DNA of 64,000 nucleotides from Halomonas faecis (lineage in GTDB: Bacteria; Pseudomonadota; Gammaproteobacteria; Pseudomonadales; Halomonadaceae): contig NZ_JAACZO010000011.1 of the NCBI RefSeq assembly GCF_010993975.1, forward strand, positions 372,001-436,000, in the 5' to 3' direction. The notes under the pieces were generated by a model. It worked only from the letters and a program-made list of their open reading frames with translations, had not been told where the DNA came from and did no database searches. The stretch's first letter is position 1, and each line of letters starts with the position of its first letter. Position numbers and translations under genes: made by a program. Below are positions 11,109 through 21,694 of the stretch, piece by piece.

Positions 11109-13490
11109 TCAACCGCGTAGTTCGGCACCCAGGTGCTGCTGCGATTCGGCGACGATGGCATCGACCAACTGATTGATTTCCTCGTCATTCAGCGTGCGCG
11201 AAGGATGCTGCCAGGTCAAGCCCAAGGCCACGCTCTTGCGGCCCTGGGGTACGCCCTTGCCCCGATAGACATCGAACAGCCGGCTTTCGGTGAGCCACTC
11301 ACCGGCATGGGTGCGCAGCGTATCCAGCAGCGCCTGGACCGGCAGGCTCTCATCGACCAGGAACGCCAGGTCGCGGCGCACCTCCGGGTAGCGCGACAAG
11401 GGGCTGAAGGCGGCAATGCGGCCTTGAGTCAGCGCCTCCTGGCGTACCTCGAACAGCAGCGCATCGCTGCGCAGGCCCAGCCGGGCTCTTACACCAGGGT
11501 GCAAGGTACCAATCCAGCCTACCGCCTCGCCGCGATGGAGGATGCGCGCGCTTTGACCGGGGTGCAACGCAGGATGCCCGGCGGGCTCGAAACGCCAGGA
11601 CTCGGGCTCGCCGCCCAGACCGATCAGGCTCTCCAGGTCGCCCTTGAGGTCGAAGAAATCGACTCTCTCCCGGCCCCCGGCCCAGCCTTCCGGCTCGCGC
11701 GGCCCGCTCACCAAGGCTCCCAGCATGGGCGTTTGCTCGAGGGCATCCAGCTCCCCACGAAACACCAGGCCAGCCTCGAAGAGGCGCACCCGATTCTGCT
11801 GGCGATTGAGATTGTATTCGAGCGCTCGCACCAGCCCCGGAAACAGGCTCGCGCGCATCACCGACAGGTCGCTGGAAATCGGGTTGGCCAGCCGCGGCGA
11901 CACGGCATCGGGGAGCAGCACCGCTTGCAGCTCGGGCGCTACGAAGCTGTAGGTCACGGCTTCCTGGTAGCCGCGGGCCACCATCTGTCGACGCAGGCGG
12001 GAGAGCGGCACGCGGGCTTCATGGTCGGCGCGCAACCCCAGGCGGGCCTTGGGACGCCGTACCGGCAGGCGATTGTAGCCGTGGATGCGCGCCACCTCCT
12101 CGATGAGGTCCTCTTCGATGGCGATGTCGAAACGCCAGCTCGGCACGCGGATTTGCCAGCCATCGGCCGAGGCGGTGACCGCCATGCCCAACCGCTCGAG
12201 AATGTCGGCGACCTCCTCCGCCGGCAGCCCCTTGCCGAGAGCCTGCTCGAGGCGTGCCGCACGCAACCGCACCTCACGCTCACCGGGCAGGTGGTCATCG
12301 TTGCGCGCCTCCACCAGCGGGCCGGGCTTCCCACCCGCGATATCGACGAGCAACCATGTGGCCCGCTCCACTGCCTCGCTGGTCAACCGAGGGTCGACGC
12401 CGCGCTCGAATCGGTGCGAGGCATCGGTGTGCAGGCCGTAGGTACGTGCTTGGCCGGCTACCGCCAAGGCCGAGAAGAACGCCGACTCGAGAAAGATGTC
12501 GCTCGTGGCTGCGTTCACGCCGGAATGCTCGCCCCCCATGACCCCAGCAATGGCCAGCGGGCCGCGCTCGTCGGCGATCACCAGGGTGTCATTGCGCAGG
12601 GCGACGGTCTGACCGTCGAGCAGCACCAACTGCTCGCCCTCGCGAGCCAGGCGCACGATGACGGTACCCTGGAGGTTGGCACGGTCGAAGGCGTGCAGCG
12701 GCTGGCCGAGCTCGAGCATCACGTAGTTGGTGACATCGACCACCGCATCGATCGAGCGCAGACCGCTGCGACGCAGCCGCTCGACCATCCACAACGGCGT
12801 TTCGGCGGTCACGTCGACCCCCTTGATCAGCCGGCCGATGTAGCGCGGGCAGCGCTCGGCATCCTCGACGCGCACCGCAAAGGTCTCATCATGGCAAGAG
12901 GCCACCGGTTCAGTGCTCGGCCCCTCCACTGCCAGGCGATTGAGCACCCCCACTTCGCGAGCCAAGCCCTTGATGCTCAGGCAATCGCCGCGGTTGGGAG
13001 TGAGGTCGACCTCGACGCAGTGATCGTCGAGGCCCATCCAGGCCCGAAAGTCCTCGCCCACCGGCGCATCGGCCGGCAGCTCGAGAATCCCGCTCGACGT
13101 CTCCTCGGCCATGCCCAGCTCGGAAGCGGAACAGATCATGCCGCGCGACTCGACGCCGCGCAGCTTGGCCTTCTTGATGGTGAAGTCGCCAGGCAATACG
13201 GCGCCGACCCGAGCGAAGGGCACCTTCTGCCCCGCCGCTACGTTGGGCGCCCCGCATACCACCTGCGCCAGCTCGCCGCTGCCGTCCTCGACCTGGCAAA
13301 GCGACAGCTTATCGGCATTGGGATGGGGCTCCTTGCTCACCACCTCGCCCACCACAACGCCCGAGAAAAGCGCGGCCGCCGGCTCGATGGCATCGACTTC
13401 CAAGCCGGCCATGGTAATCTGGTCGGCCAACCCCTGGACATCCAGCTGCGGCGACACCCACTCGCGCAGCCACTGTTCGGAAAATTTCAT
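11109..13490 (-). CDS. pheT: Phenylalanyl-tRNA synthetase beta subunit
   Basis: 793 residues, the usual bacterial PheT length. It carries an N-terminal EMAP-like tRNA-binding domain (about residues 40-150), the B3/B4 editing region, a B5 domain and a C-terminal FDX-ACB anticodon-binding domain beginning near FSPLSRYPEVRRDLAFLVDE. With PheS it forms the (alpha-beta)2 enzyme charging tRNA-Phe. It lies 33 bp after pheS on the same strand. A very long open frame on the opposite strand across pheT and pheS is a codon-bias shadow. Confidence 0.98.
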   Translation of the reverse strand: MKFSEQWLREWVSPQLDVQGLADQITMAGLEVDAIEPAAALFSGVVVGEVVSKEPHPNADKLSLCQVEDGSGELAQVVCGAPNVAAGQKVPFARVGAVLPGDFTIKKAKLRGVESRGMICSASELGMAEETSSGILELPADAPVGEDFRAWMGLDDHCVEVDLTPNRGDCLSIKGLAREVGVLNRLAVEGPSTEPVASCHDETFAVRVEDAERCPRYIGRLIKGVDVTAETPLWMVERLRRSGLRSIDAVVDVTNYVMLELGQPLHAFDRANLQGTVIVRLAREGEQLVLLDGQTVALRNDTLVIADERGPLAIAGVMGGEHSGVNAATSDIFLESAFFSALAVAGQARTYGLHTDASHRFERGVDPRLTSEAVERATWLLVDIAGGKPGPLVEARNDDHLPGEREVRLRAARLEQALGKGLPAEEVADILERLGMAVTASADGWQIRVPSWRFDIAIEEDLIEEVARIHGYNRLPVRRPKARLGLRADHEARVPLSRLRRQMVARGYQEAVTYSFVAPELQAVLLPDAVSPRLANPISSDLSVMRASLFPGLVRALEYNLNRQQNRVRLFEAGLVFRGELDALEQTPMLGALVSGPREPEGWAGGRERVDFFDLKGDLESLIGLGGEPESWRFEPAGHPALHPGQSARILHRGEAVGWIGTLHPGVRARLGLRSDALLFEVRQEALTQGRIAAFSPLSRYPEVRRDLAFLVDESLPVQALLDTLRTHAGEWLTESRLFDVYRGKGVPQGRKSVALGLTWQHPSRTLNDEEINQLVDAIVAESQQHLGAELRG

Positions 13491-13523
13491 GACGAACCCC
13501 GTGTACTGTGTAGTGAAGTCGGC

Positions 13524-14546
<1,023 letters not shown>

Positions 14547-14564
14547 TTATGCTCCGAATCTGAT

Positions 14565-14600
14565 AAAAAAACAGGGGAAGAGCGGCTGCTCTTCCCCTGT
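14565..14600 (-). terminator. Intrinsic terminator or attenuator between rplT and pheS
   Basis: On the minus strand a perfect 13-bp stem (14571-14583 with 14588-14600, 4-nt loop) is followed by seven U residues (complement of 14565-14571). A second perfect 8-bp stem (14620-14627 with 14632-14639) lies upstream. The hairpin ends 27 nt before the pheS ATG, the position of the pheST attenuator in enterobacteria. The only short frame in the leader has no Phe codons. Confidence 0.85.
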
Positions 14601-14660
14601 GACGGATCGGCGTCAGTTCGGGTCGGCCAGCGCCGACCCGGCACCCTCGGTCGACACCAC

Positions 14661-15014
14661 TTACTGGGCAGCCTTGGCCTTCTCGACGATGGCGGCAAAC
14701 GCTGCCTTCTCGTGAACGGCCAGGTCGGCCAGCACCTTGCGGTCGATCTCGATGCCGGCCTTTTTCAAACCGCCCACGAACCGACTGTAGGACAGGCCAT
14801 GCTGGCGTGCACCGGCATTGATACGCTGGATCCACAGGGCGCGGAACTGACGCTTGCGCTGACGACGGTCGCGATAGGCATACTGGCCGGCCTTGATGAC
14901 CGCCTGCTTGGCCACGCGAAAGACGCGCGAACGGGCACCATAATAGCCCTTGGCCTGCTTGAGAATCTTCTTGTGACGACGACGAGCGACGACACCACGC
15001 TTGACACGAGTCAT
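14661..15014 (-). CDS. rplT: 50S ribosomal protein L20
   Basis: 117 residues, standard length. It is very basic at the N-terminus ([30 protein letters not shown]) and ends with a globular domain containing [18 protein letters not shown]20 is an early assembly protein of the large subunit and in E. coli represses its own operon by binding the leader RNA. It lies 35 bp after rpmI on the same strand. Confidence 0.98.
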   Translation of the reverse strand: MTRVKRGVVARRRHKKILKQAKGYYGARSRVFRVAKQAVIKAGQYAYRDRRQRKRQFRALWIQRINAGARQHGLSYSRFVGGLKKAGIEIDRKVLADLAVHEKAAFAAIVEKAKAAQ

Positions 15015-15049
15015 GTTTCACTCCTGACGTTGAAAGGGTCTACCAAGGT

Positions 15050-15244
15050 TCAGAGGTTGGGCAGCATGCGCTGAACGAGCTGCTTGTCGGCGTCGTGGAT
15101 CTGCTTCATACCACGCAGCTGACGCTTCCGCTTGGTGGACTTCTTGGTCAGGATGTGGCTCCGAAACGACTGCTTGTGCTTGAAGCCGTTGGCCGTCTTC
15201 TTGAAGCGCTTGGCAGCGCCACTGTTGCTCTTGATTTTCGGCAT
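15050..15244 (-). CDS. rpmI: 50S ribosomal protein L35
   Basis: 64 residues, standard length, highly basic, beginning [20 protein letters not shown] and containing the usual [17 protein letters not shown] segment. It sits between infC and rplT in the conserved infC-rpmI-rplT order, so L20-mediated translational control over this pair is likely by analogy with E. coli. Confidence 0.98.
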   Translation of the reverse strand: MPKIKSNSGAAKRFKKTANGFKHKQSFRSHILTKKSTKRKRQLRGMKQIHDADKQLVQRMLPNL

Positions 15245-15331
15245 GAGATGAACTCCGCTCGAGAATTTTTCAGAAAATCCGGGGCCGATGGCCGACGCAA
15301 GCGCCGACCACCCGTTTGACGGGCCTTCGGA

Positions 15332-15871
15332 TCACTTCTTCTTGGGGGCAAGAATCATGATCATCTGGCGCCCTTCCATCTTGGGGAAGGATTCCACGGT
15401 ACCGATCTCTTCGAGATCGGCCGCCACCCGCTCCATCAGCCGACGGCCGATGTCCTGGTGTGCCATTTCACGACCGCGGAAACGCAGCGTGACCTTACCC
15501 TTGTCACCACTTTCGAGGAAACGCGTCAGGTTCTTCAGCTTGACCTGATAGTCACCCTCGTCCGTGTTAGGCCGGAATTTGACTTCCTTGACCTGAATCT
15601 GCTTGGTCTTCTTCTTTTGAGCCGCCTTCTGCTTCTTCTGCTCGAAGACGAACTTGCCGTAATCCATGATCTTGCAGACGATCGGATCGGCATTGGAAAT
15701 CTGGACGAGGTCCATACCGGCGGCTTCGGCACGCTCCAGCGCCTCGCTGGTGGGCACGATGCCCAACTGCTCGCCGTCGCTGTCGATCAGGCGAACCTGA
15801 TCCTCGGTAATGCGCTCGTTCATTGGGGGGCGCTTGTCTTGTACACGCCCTCTAGGGTTGCTTCGCTTGAT
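15332..15871 (-). CDS. infC: Translation initiation factor IF-3, probable ATC start
   Basis: 179 residues if translation begins at the ATC codon at 15871-15869, which gives [28 protein letters not shown] and has GGAG 8 nt upstream. An in-frame ATG at 15823 would give 163 residues and lacks the basic N-terminal tail seen in homologues. IF-3 prevents subunit joining and rejects non-standard start codons, and in E. coli infC uses AUU to self-limit; ATC would do the same here. Both domains are visible: the N-domain with [20 protein letters not shown] and a C-domain with [19 protein letters not shown]. It follows thrS by 49 bp. Confidence 0.93.
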   Translation of the reverse strand: MKRSNPRGRVQDKRPPMNERITEDQVRLIDSDGEQLGIVPTSEALERAEAAGMDLVQISNADPIVCKIMDYGKFVFEQKKQKAAQKKKTKQIQVKEVKFRPNTDEGDYQVKLKNLTRFLESGDKGKVTLRFRGREMAHQDIGRRLMERVAADLEEIGTVESFPKMEGRQMIMILAPKKK

Positions 15872-15920
15872 CGTTCCGTCTCCGTTCCGGTAATTGACGA
15901 TGCCGTTGCCAACTCTGTCT

Positions 15921-17822
15921 TTACCAACCTTCGGCACGCAGCCGATCGATGAGACCATCGACGGGCATGGTACCGAGGTTCTCGCCACTGCGTGTCCGCA
16001 CGGCGACCGAGTCGGCCTCGACCTCCTTATCTCCTACCACCAGGAGATAGGGAACTTTCTGCAACGTATGCTCGCGGATTTTAAAGCCGATCTTCTCGTT
16101 CCTCAAGTCCGCCTTGACGCGCAGGCCGATTTTCTGCAGGCGTTGCTCGAGATCCTGGGCATAATCGCGCTGAGCGTCGGTGATGGTCATCACCACCGCC
16201 TGCTCGGGCGCCAGCCAAAGCGGCATGGCACCGGCATAATGCTCGATCAGAATGCCGATGAAGCGCTCGAACGACCCCAGGATGGCCCGGTGCAGCATGA
16301 CCGGCGTCTTGCGTTCGCCGTCCTCGTCGACGTACTGCGCCCCTAAACGCCCCGGCAGATTGAAATCGAGCTGTAGGGTACCACACTGCCAGACACGATT
16401 GAGACAGTCGCGCAGGGAAAACTCGATCTTGGGGCCATAGAAGGCGCCCTCCCCCGGCTGCAGCTCCCAATCGAGTCCGGTGGCATTCAGCGCCGCCTCC
16501 AACCCGGCTTCCGCACGATCCCAGAGCTCGGGTTCGCCCAGGAAGTCGTCTTCGGGACGCGTCGAGAGCTTGAGCTCGACGTCCTCGAAGCCCAGCTCGC
16601 GATACACCTTCAGAGTCAACGCGATGAAGGCCTCGGCCTCGGCCTGTATCTGGCCTTCGGTACAGAAGATGTGAGCGTCATCCTGAGTGAAGGCCCGTAC
16701 CCGCATCAGACCATGCAGGGAGCCGGAAGGCTCGTTGCGGTGACAGCTGCCGAATTCGGCCAGGCGCAAGGGAAGATCCCGATAGCTCTTCAGCCCCTGG
16801 TTGAAGACCTGCACGTGACAGGGACAATTCATCGGCTTGACGGCGTATTCGCGCTTTTCCGACTCGGTGGTGAACATCAGCTCACTGTAGTGGCCCCAAT
16901 GACCGGATTTCTTCCACAACGAGAGATCCACCACCTGAGGCGTCTTGATCTCCTGATAGCCGTGCTCGATCTGCACGCGGCGCATGTATTGCTCGAGCGC
17001 CTGGTAGAGGGTCCAGCCGTTGGGATGCCAGAACACCATGCCCGGCGCCTCTTCCTGGAGATGGAAGAGATTCATGCGCTTGGCCAGTTTGCGGTGGTCG
17101 CGCTTCTCCGCCTCTTCGAGGCGCTTTAGGTAGGCCTTGAGCTGCTTCTTGTCGGCCCAGGCCGTGCCGTAGATGCGCGTCAGCATCGGCTTCTCGGCAT
17201 CGCCGCGCCAGTAGGCGCCAGCCAGCTTGGTCAGCTTGAAGGCCTTGAGGTGGCGCGTATTGGGCACGTGCGGCCCACGGCACATATCGACGTATTCCTC
17301 ATGGTGGTAGAGACGGATGGTCTCCCCCTCGGGAATCTCGCGCACGATCTCCTGCTTGTAGGGTTCGTCGCGATGCAGGAAGGTCAGCATCGCCTGGTCG
17401 CGATCGGCGTACTCGCGCACCACGTCGTACTCGTGGTCGATCAGTGCTTTCATGCGCGTTTCTATCGTCGCCAGGTCGTCAGGCGTGACAGACTGGCCGA
17501 AGTCGATGTCGTAATAGAAGCCGTCTTCGATCACCGGTCCGATGGCCATCTTGGCCTCGGGGTAGAGCTGCTTGACGGCATGGCCGATCAGGTGGGCGCA
17601 GGAGTGGCGAATGATCTCGAGCCCCTCGGCATCCTTGGCGGTGATGATCGACACCTCGGCATCGTGGTCGATGACATCGGCAGCATCGACCGGCTCACCG
17701 TCGATCTTGCCGGCCACGCATGCCTTGGCGAGGCCAGGGCCGATGGACTCGGCCAACTGCATCACGGTCAGGGATTCGGAGAAGGTTTTCTGACTGCCGT
17801 CGGGCAGGGTCACGATGGGCAT
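15921..17822 (-). CDS. thrS: Threonyl-tRNA synthetase
   Basis: 633 residues. Domains in order: N-terminal TGS ([14 protein letters not shown]), the zinc-dependent editing domain with [11 protein letters not shown], the class II core (motif 2 [25 protein letters not shown], motif 3 near [20 protein letters not shown]), and an anticodon-binding domain ending in the C-terminal ThrRS segment. The start at 17822 is chosen for AAGGA 7 nt upstream and the family N-terminus. First gene of the thrS-infC-rpmI-rplT-pheST-ihfA cluster, so the main promoter should lie just upstream. Confidence 0.98.
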   Translation of the reverse strand: MPIVTLPDGSQKTFSESLTVMQLAESIGPGLAKACVAGKIDGEPVDAADVIDHDAEVSIITAKDAEGLEIIRHSCAHLIGHAVKQLYPEAKMAIGPVIEDGFYYDIDFGQSVTPDDLATIETRMKALIDHEYDVVREYADRDQAMLTFLHRDEPYKQEIVREIPEGETIRLYHHEEYVDMCRGPHVPNTRHLKAFKLTKLAGAYWRGDAEKPMLTRIYGTAWADKKQLKAYLKRLEEAEKRDHRKLAKRMNLFHLQEEAPGMVFWHPNGWTLYQALEQYMRRVQIEHGYQEIKTPQVVDLSLWKKSGHWGHYSELMFTTESEKREYAVKPMNCPCHVQVFNQGLKSYRDLPLRLAEFGSCHRNEPSGSLHGLMRVRAFTQDDAHIFCTEGQIQAEAEAFIALTLKVYRELGFEDVELKLSTRPEDDFLGEPELWDRAEAGLEAALNATGLDWELQPGEGAFYGPKIEFSLRDCLNRVWQCGTLQLDFNLPGRLGAQYVDEDGERKTPVMLHRAILGSFERFIGILIEHYAGAMPLWLAPEQAVVMTITDAQRDYAQDLEQRLQKIGLRVKADLRNEKIGFKIREHTLQKVPYLLVVGDKEVEADSVAVRTRSGENLGTMPVDGLIDRLRAEGW

Positions 17823-18019
17823 GCAAGCATCCTTTGCGCAGTGGTGATCCATACCAAGGATCACATGTCGCGGTTCATGGCGTGTGAAACGGCGCCAAGG
17901 CACACGGCCCACCCACTACTTTGGGCAAAAGAGGGTCGGTTTCCACCGCCCCGCCGCGCGCCGCGCCAAGCGCGTATCTTAGCAGAGCCCCATACTGCCG
18001 TGCCACGGCCAAACAGACA

Positions 18020-18045
18020 TCGGGGGTGCCCGAAGGCACCCCCGA
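18020..18045 (-). terminator. Terminator hairpin of the OmpA-type lipoprotein gene
   Basis: A perfect 11-bp G+C-rich stem (18020-18030 with 18035-18045). Read on the minus strand the loop is UUCG closed by C-G, an extra-stable tetraloop. It lies 58 bp beyond the lipoprotein stop and upstream of thrS. A following TCTGTTT stretch gives only a weak U-tract. Confidence 0.7.
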
Positions 18046-18103
18046 TTGACGGGCCATTGGTCCGTCTTGGCATCACCTTGGCACGCCTGAACGTGCCTGG
18101 GTG

Positions 18104-18787
18104 TTAGTTGCTGATCTCGACCCGACGGTTCTGGGCGCGACCCGCGTCGGTCTCATTGGTGGCAACCGGACGCTCTTCCCCGTAGCCCATGGTACGCATG
18201 CGGCTGGCGTCGATGCCCTGGGAAACCAGGTAGTCCTTGACGGAGTCCGCGCGACGCTGCGAGAGATCGCGGTTGTACTCGGCGCTACCGATGGAGTCGG
18301 TATGGCCGGCGATGTTGACGTTGATCTCGGTGTTCTCGTACAGCGTCTCCGCCACCTCATCCAGCGTGACCTCCGCAGCGGGGCGCAACTCGGCCGAATC
18401 GAAAGCGAAGTTGACGTCACTGGAGAGCGTGACCGTCTCGAACTCGGGTTCCGGTTCGGGTTCCGGTGCCGGCTCAGGCATGGGTTCCGGTTCGGGTTCC
18501 GGCTCCGGGGTACGATCCGCGCAGAGGAGTCCGCCAATGGCGGCAGCCGTGGTAAAGCCGATGGCCGTGCCCGCTTCTTCGTCGGACTCGCCGCTGGTGG
18601 CATGGCCGATACCGCCACCCACCAAACCGGCGGCAATGCCGCAAACGACCGGCTGCTGGTACCAGGCGCGCTTGCTGGAGGTATCGCTGGAAGCGCTTGA
18701 GGCCCCGCCGTCGATCGTGGTGGCACAGCCCGAAAGGCCGACAACCAGTGCAGACCCCAGCAGCAATCCTGTCGTTGATGTCTTCAT
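18104..18787 (-). CDS. OmpA-family outer-membrane lipoprotein
   Basis: 227 residues. A lipoprotein signal peptide ends in the lipobox LSGC (Cys21), followed by a glycine-zipper-like segment (CGIAAGLVGGGIGHATSG) and then a proline/glutamate repeat linker (about residues 90-115). The C-terminal OmpA domain contains VNFAFDSAELRP and the peptidoglycan-binding stretch ending QNRRVEISN. The protein likely tethers the outer membrane to peptidoglycan. It is monocistronic, with a terminator downstream. Resembles Pal/YiaD-type proteins, but the glycine-zipper plus Pro-Glu linker differs from true Pal. Confidence 0.88.
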   Translation of the reverse strand: MKTSTTGLLLGSALVVGLSGCATTIDGGASSASSDTSSKRAWYQQPVVCGIAAGLVGGGIGHATSGESDEEAGTAIGFTTAAAIGGLLCADRTPEPEPEPEPMPEPAPEPEPEPEFETVTLSSDVNFAFDSAELRPAAEVTLDEVAETLYENTEINVNIAGHTDSIGSAEYNRDLSQRRADSVKDYLVSQGIDASRMRTMGYGEERPVATNETDAGRAQNRRVEISN

Positions 18788-18865
18788 TCAAGACTCCTTC
18801 TCATCGTCTATCCGTAACGCTCGTCGTGAGCAACGGACGTACAGGGGAAATACGTGACCCGGCGC

Positions 18866-18909
18866 TTACCAGTCTAGATCTTTCGTCACCAGACAATTAC
18901 CAGTGTAGA
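18866..18909. repeat. 13-bp direct repeat upstream of the OmpA-type lipoprotein gene
   Basis: TTACCAGTCTAGA (18866-18878) and TTACCAGTGTAGA (18897-18909) match at 12 of 13 positions, 31 bp apart, about three helical turns. They sit 80-120 bp upstream of the lipoprotein start codon in a 284-bp gap otherwise lacking features, a layout consistent with an activator or repressor site. No regulator is implied by sequence. Confidence 0.4.
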
Positions 18910-19071
18910 GGTTAAAACGGGTGACTCAAGCCGCTGGCGAAGAGTCGCTCATCCAGGCCGCTCACGATCCATGCGCCTGCAGGCAGGGCATGGGCGAGAG
19001 ACTGCCGCAGCCTCGGCAGCGATGCAAACGATATTTCGGGCAGTTTACACTTGTGCAACACGCATCTGTCG

Positions 19072-19539
19072 TCAGTGCAGGCTCGCCGGCCAATCGCGGC
19101 GAAAGACCAGCACGGCCTGGGCAGCCTCCAGCACCGGTTCGCGCAGCTCATTCTCCACCGCCAGGCGCTCCTTGTCTTCTCGCATCCGGTCGCGCGGAGC
19201 CAGCGCCTGGCGTGCCGAGTGAGTGTGGAGGTGGCTGGTGCGGGCATAGAGCTCGCCGAACACCCGGAAATCGTCCCGCTCGATCAATCGAGGGTCGAGT
19301 ATTTCCAGCAGTACCTTGCAGCGCCAGGCACCTTCGGTGATGTCGACCTGTTCCTGAAGCAGAGCCGAAGCGACCATTTCCAGGTTTTCCAGGCAATTCT
19401 GGTGTGCCTGTCGCTGCTCATCTCGATGAAAGGCCCGGCGGCGGCGAACCTCACGCCATAGCGTTACGGCATAGGCGCCGAGCCCGGCGATGATCGCCAG
19501 CCCCAGCGCCAGCAGGATCAGGGCAGTGGTGGTCGTCAT
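19072..19539 (-). CDS. DUF2489 family membrane-anchored protein
   Basis: 155 residues: one N-terminal transmembrane helix (LILLALGLAIIAGLGAYAVTLW) followed by a charged cytoplasmic helical region with HRDEQRQAHQNCLENLEMVASALLQEQVDITEGAWRCKVLLE, which I recognise as the DUF2489 pattern. Function unknown. The ATG at 19539 is chosen because the hydrophobic anchor starts directly after it; the upstream 16 codons in frame are not family-like. It lies 75 bp from the heme O synthase stop and may be read from its own promoter. Confidence 0.75.
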   Translation of the reverse strand: MTTTTALILLALGLAIIAGLGAYAVTLWREVRRRRAFHRDEQRQAHQNCLENLEMVASALLQEQVDITEGAWRCKVLLEILDPRLIERDDFRVFGELYARTSHLHTHSARQALAPRDRMREDKERLAVENELREPVLEAAQAVLVFRRDWPASLH

Positions 19540-19614
19540 GGGATATCCACGCAGTAAGAATGTGGGCGACGCATTGTATCGCATCACGCCGCCACATCAG
19601 ACCCTGGGAAAACG

Positions 19615-20565
19615 CTACCCCCAGGCCCACCCGGTCGCATAGTGATCCAGCAACAGCACGCCGAAAACGCCAAGGATGTAACGGATCGAAAACCAGAATG
19701 CCGCCAGCGGCGCACGGGGATCCTCCCCCCGCCACACCCGCCAGTTCCAGACCATGAAGCGGGCGTTGAGCGCCATCACGCCCAGCAGGTAGAGCGCGCC
19801 GCTCATGCCGATGACGAACGGCAACAGCGTCACTGCCACGGTCAGCCAGCCATACAGCCACACCTGCAGCCGGGTGAACGCTTCGCCATGGGTGACCGGC
19901 AGCATGGGCACGCCCGCCCTGGCGTACTCATCGCGCTTGTGAATCGCCAACGCCCAGAAATGGGGCGGCGTCCAGGCGAAGACGATCAACACCAGCAGCA
20001 GCGGTTCCGGCCCCAGCTGACCGGACACCGCCGTCCACCCGAGCAGCGGAGGCGCCGCGCCAGCCAGCCCGCCAATGACGATGTTCTGTGGCGTGGCCCG
20101 CTTGAGAAAGGTCGTGTAGATCAGCGCATAGCCAAGCAGTGAACCTAGAGTGAGCCAGGCCGTCAGCGCGTTCACCTGCCACAGCAATAACCCGATCCCT
20201 GCCACCGACAGCAGCGTTGCCCAAGCCAGCGCCACCGGCGTGGGCATACGTTGGGTAGCCAAGGGGCGCCGCGAGGTACGCAGCATCATGGCATCCAGGC
20301 GACGGTCGACCACGTGATTGAATGCCGCCGCACCACCGGCCGACAGAGCGATCCCCACGAGCCCGAACGCCACTGCCTGTGGCGAGGGCAGCGTAGGCGA
20401 TGCCAGCGCCATGCCCACCAGGGCGCAGACCAGCATCACCACCACCACGCGGGGCTTGCACAAAGTGACCAGGTCGCGCCACGACCAGTTCGTCTGGTCC
20501 ATGGCGACGAGCGGGCCCTTCAAGATGCCCCGGATGCTTTGGCGCTTGATTGCCGCATTAGCCAT
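19615..20565 (-). CDS. ctaB: Protoheme IX farnesyltransferase (heme O synthase)
   Basis: 316 residues, UbiA-type prenyltransferase with about nine membrane segments. It adds a farnesyl group to heme B to make heme O. The first aspartate motif appears as NHVVDRRLDAMMLRTSRRPL and a second conserved loop contains KRDEYARAGVPMLP. The start at 20565 has AAGGAG upstream; an internal ATG at residue 22 would give a more usual length. It lies 19 bp after ctaA, which uses its product, so the pair makes heme A for the caa3 oxidase encoded upstream. Confidence 0.95.
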   Translation of the reverse strand: MANAAIKRQSIRGILKGPLVAMDQTNWSWRDLVTLCKPRVVVVMLVCALVGMALASPTLPSPQAVAFGLVGIALSAGGAAAFNHVVDRRLDAMMLRTSRRPLATQRMPTPVALAWATLLSVAGIGLLLWQVNALTAWLTLGSLLGYALIYTTFLKRATPQNIVIGGLAGAAPPLLGWTAVSGQLGPEPLLLVLIVFAWTPPHFWALAIHKRDEYARAGVPMLPVTHGEAFTRLQVWLYGWLTVAVTLLPFVIGMSGALYLLGVMALNARFMVWNWRVWRGEDPRAPLAAFWFSIRYILGVFGVLLLDHYATGWAWG

Positions 20566-20584
20566 GCGTCCACTCCTTGCCCGT

Positions 20585-21649
20585 TCATTGTTCGTTCATC
20601 ACGTGGTGCGCCTCGGAAAAGCGCCATCGCCACACGGCCAGCACCAGACCGATCACCAGCGCCACGGCACCGGCCGTGTGCAGCAGCGCCAGCCACAGCG
20701 GCAGCCACAGCAGCACATTGGCCACGCCCAGGCCCAATTGGCCCCCATAGACTGCCAGCAACCCACCCAGCCAAGGCCGCATGGCAACCATGCGCCAGTG
20801 GCGAACGGCCAGCAGCACGATCACCCCGCCCAGCAGCATGGCCCCGAGCCGGTGCCCGTGATGAATGGCCACCCGGGCCTCGGCATGCAACTGGCCATGC
20901 AGGTAGTTGGGCCCCACGGTCTGGGTGAGATGGAACCCTTCGCTCCAATCCATGCTCGGCCACCACTGGCCGTTGCAGGTGGGAAAGCCCTGACAGGCGA
21001 TGCCCGCGTAGTTGCTGGATACCCAGCCGCCCAACGCCAGTTGCAGGACCAGCAAAGCAATCGCTGCGCCCCACAGCGGCGTCAGGCGGCGCGGCACGGG
21101 GACGACGTCGGGACGTCGAGCGAACCGACGCAGGCGAAGATGCAGCCACAGGAAGAGCGTGAGCACCGTCAGCCCGCCCAGCAAGTGCAGGGTGACCACC
21201 TGCGGCCATAACTGGAGCGTCACGGTGAAAGCTCCGAACGCCCCCTGCACGAGGATGGCGACCAGCAGCGCCAAGTTGACCCGCCAGGGATAGCCGGGGC
21301 GGCGGCGCAGCCCGATGCCGAGAGCCAGCAATGCAATTACCATCAGCCCCAGCAGCGATGCGATATAGCGATGCACCATCTCGACCCAGGCCTTGAAGGA
21401 CTCGAGCGGGGCATGGGGGGAATGCAGCAGCGCTCGTTCCGCATCCGGCACCACCAACGCACCGTAGCAGCCCGGCCAATCGGGACAGCCCAGCCCCGCA
21501 TCCACCAAGCGCGTCCAGGCGCCCACCAGAACCACTACGGCCGTAAAAGCCACGCCCGCAAGGCTCAGCACCTTGAGCCAGCGCAAACGCACGGCATCGG
21601 GCGATGCCGTCCGCCCTTTCGGCAATCCCTGGGTTAACGAGTCGCTCAC
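20585..21649 (-). CDS. ctaA: Heme A synthase (COX15/CtaA)
   Basis: 354 residues with eight predicted membrane helices in two repeated halves. It oxidises heme O to heme A. Heme-ligand histidine segments are visible in FKAWVEMVHRYIASLLGL and VVTLHLLGGLTVL in the first half, and AIHHGHRLGAMLLGG and ALLHTAGAVALVIGL in the second. The CxxGWPxC-like motif of some bacteria appears as GCPDWPGCYG near residue 53, and ACQGFPTCNGQWWP follows in the second half. Located between ctaB and the Sco-like gene within the oxidase cluster. Confidence 0.95.
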   Translation of the reverse strand: MSDSLTQGLPKGRTASPDAVRLRWLKVLSLAGVAFTAVVVLVGAWTRLVDAGLGCPDWPGCYGALVVPDAERALLHSPHAPLESFKAWVEMVHRYIASLLGLMVIALLALGIGLRRRPGYPWRVNLALLVAILVQGAFGAFTVTLQLWPQVVTLHLLGGLTVLTLFLWLHLRLRRFARRPDVVPVPRRLTPLWGAAIALLVLQLALGGWVSSNYAGIACQGFPTCNGQWWPSMDWSEGFHLTQTVGPNYLHGQLHAEARVAIHHGHRLGAMLLGGVIVLLAVRHWRMVAMRPWLGGLLAVYGGQLGLGVANVLLWLPLWLALLHTAGAVALVIGLVLAVWRWRFSEAHHVMNEQ

Positions 21650-21694
21650 CGTGCCTCGCTCCTTGTCAACGTCATCTCCTCACAACGCGCGCCA

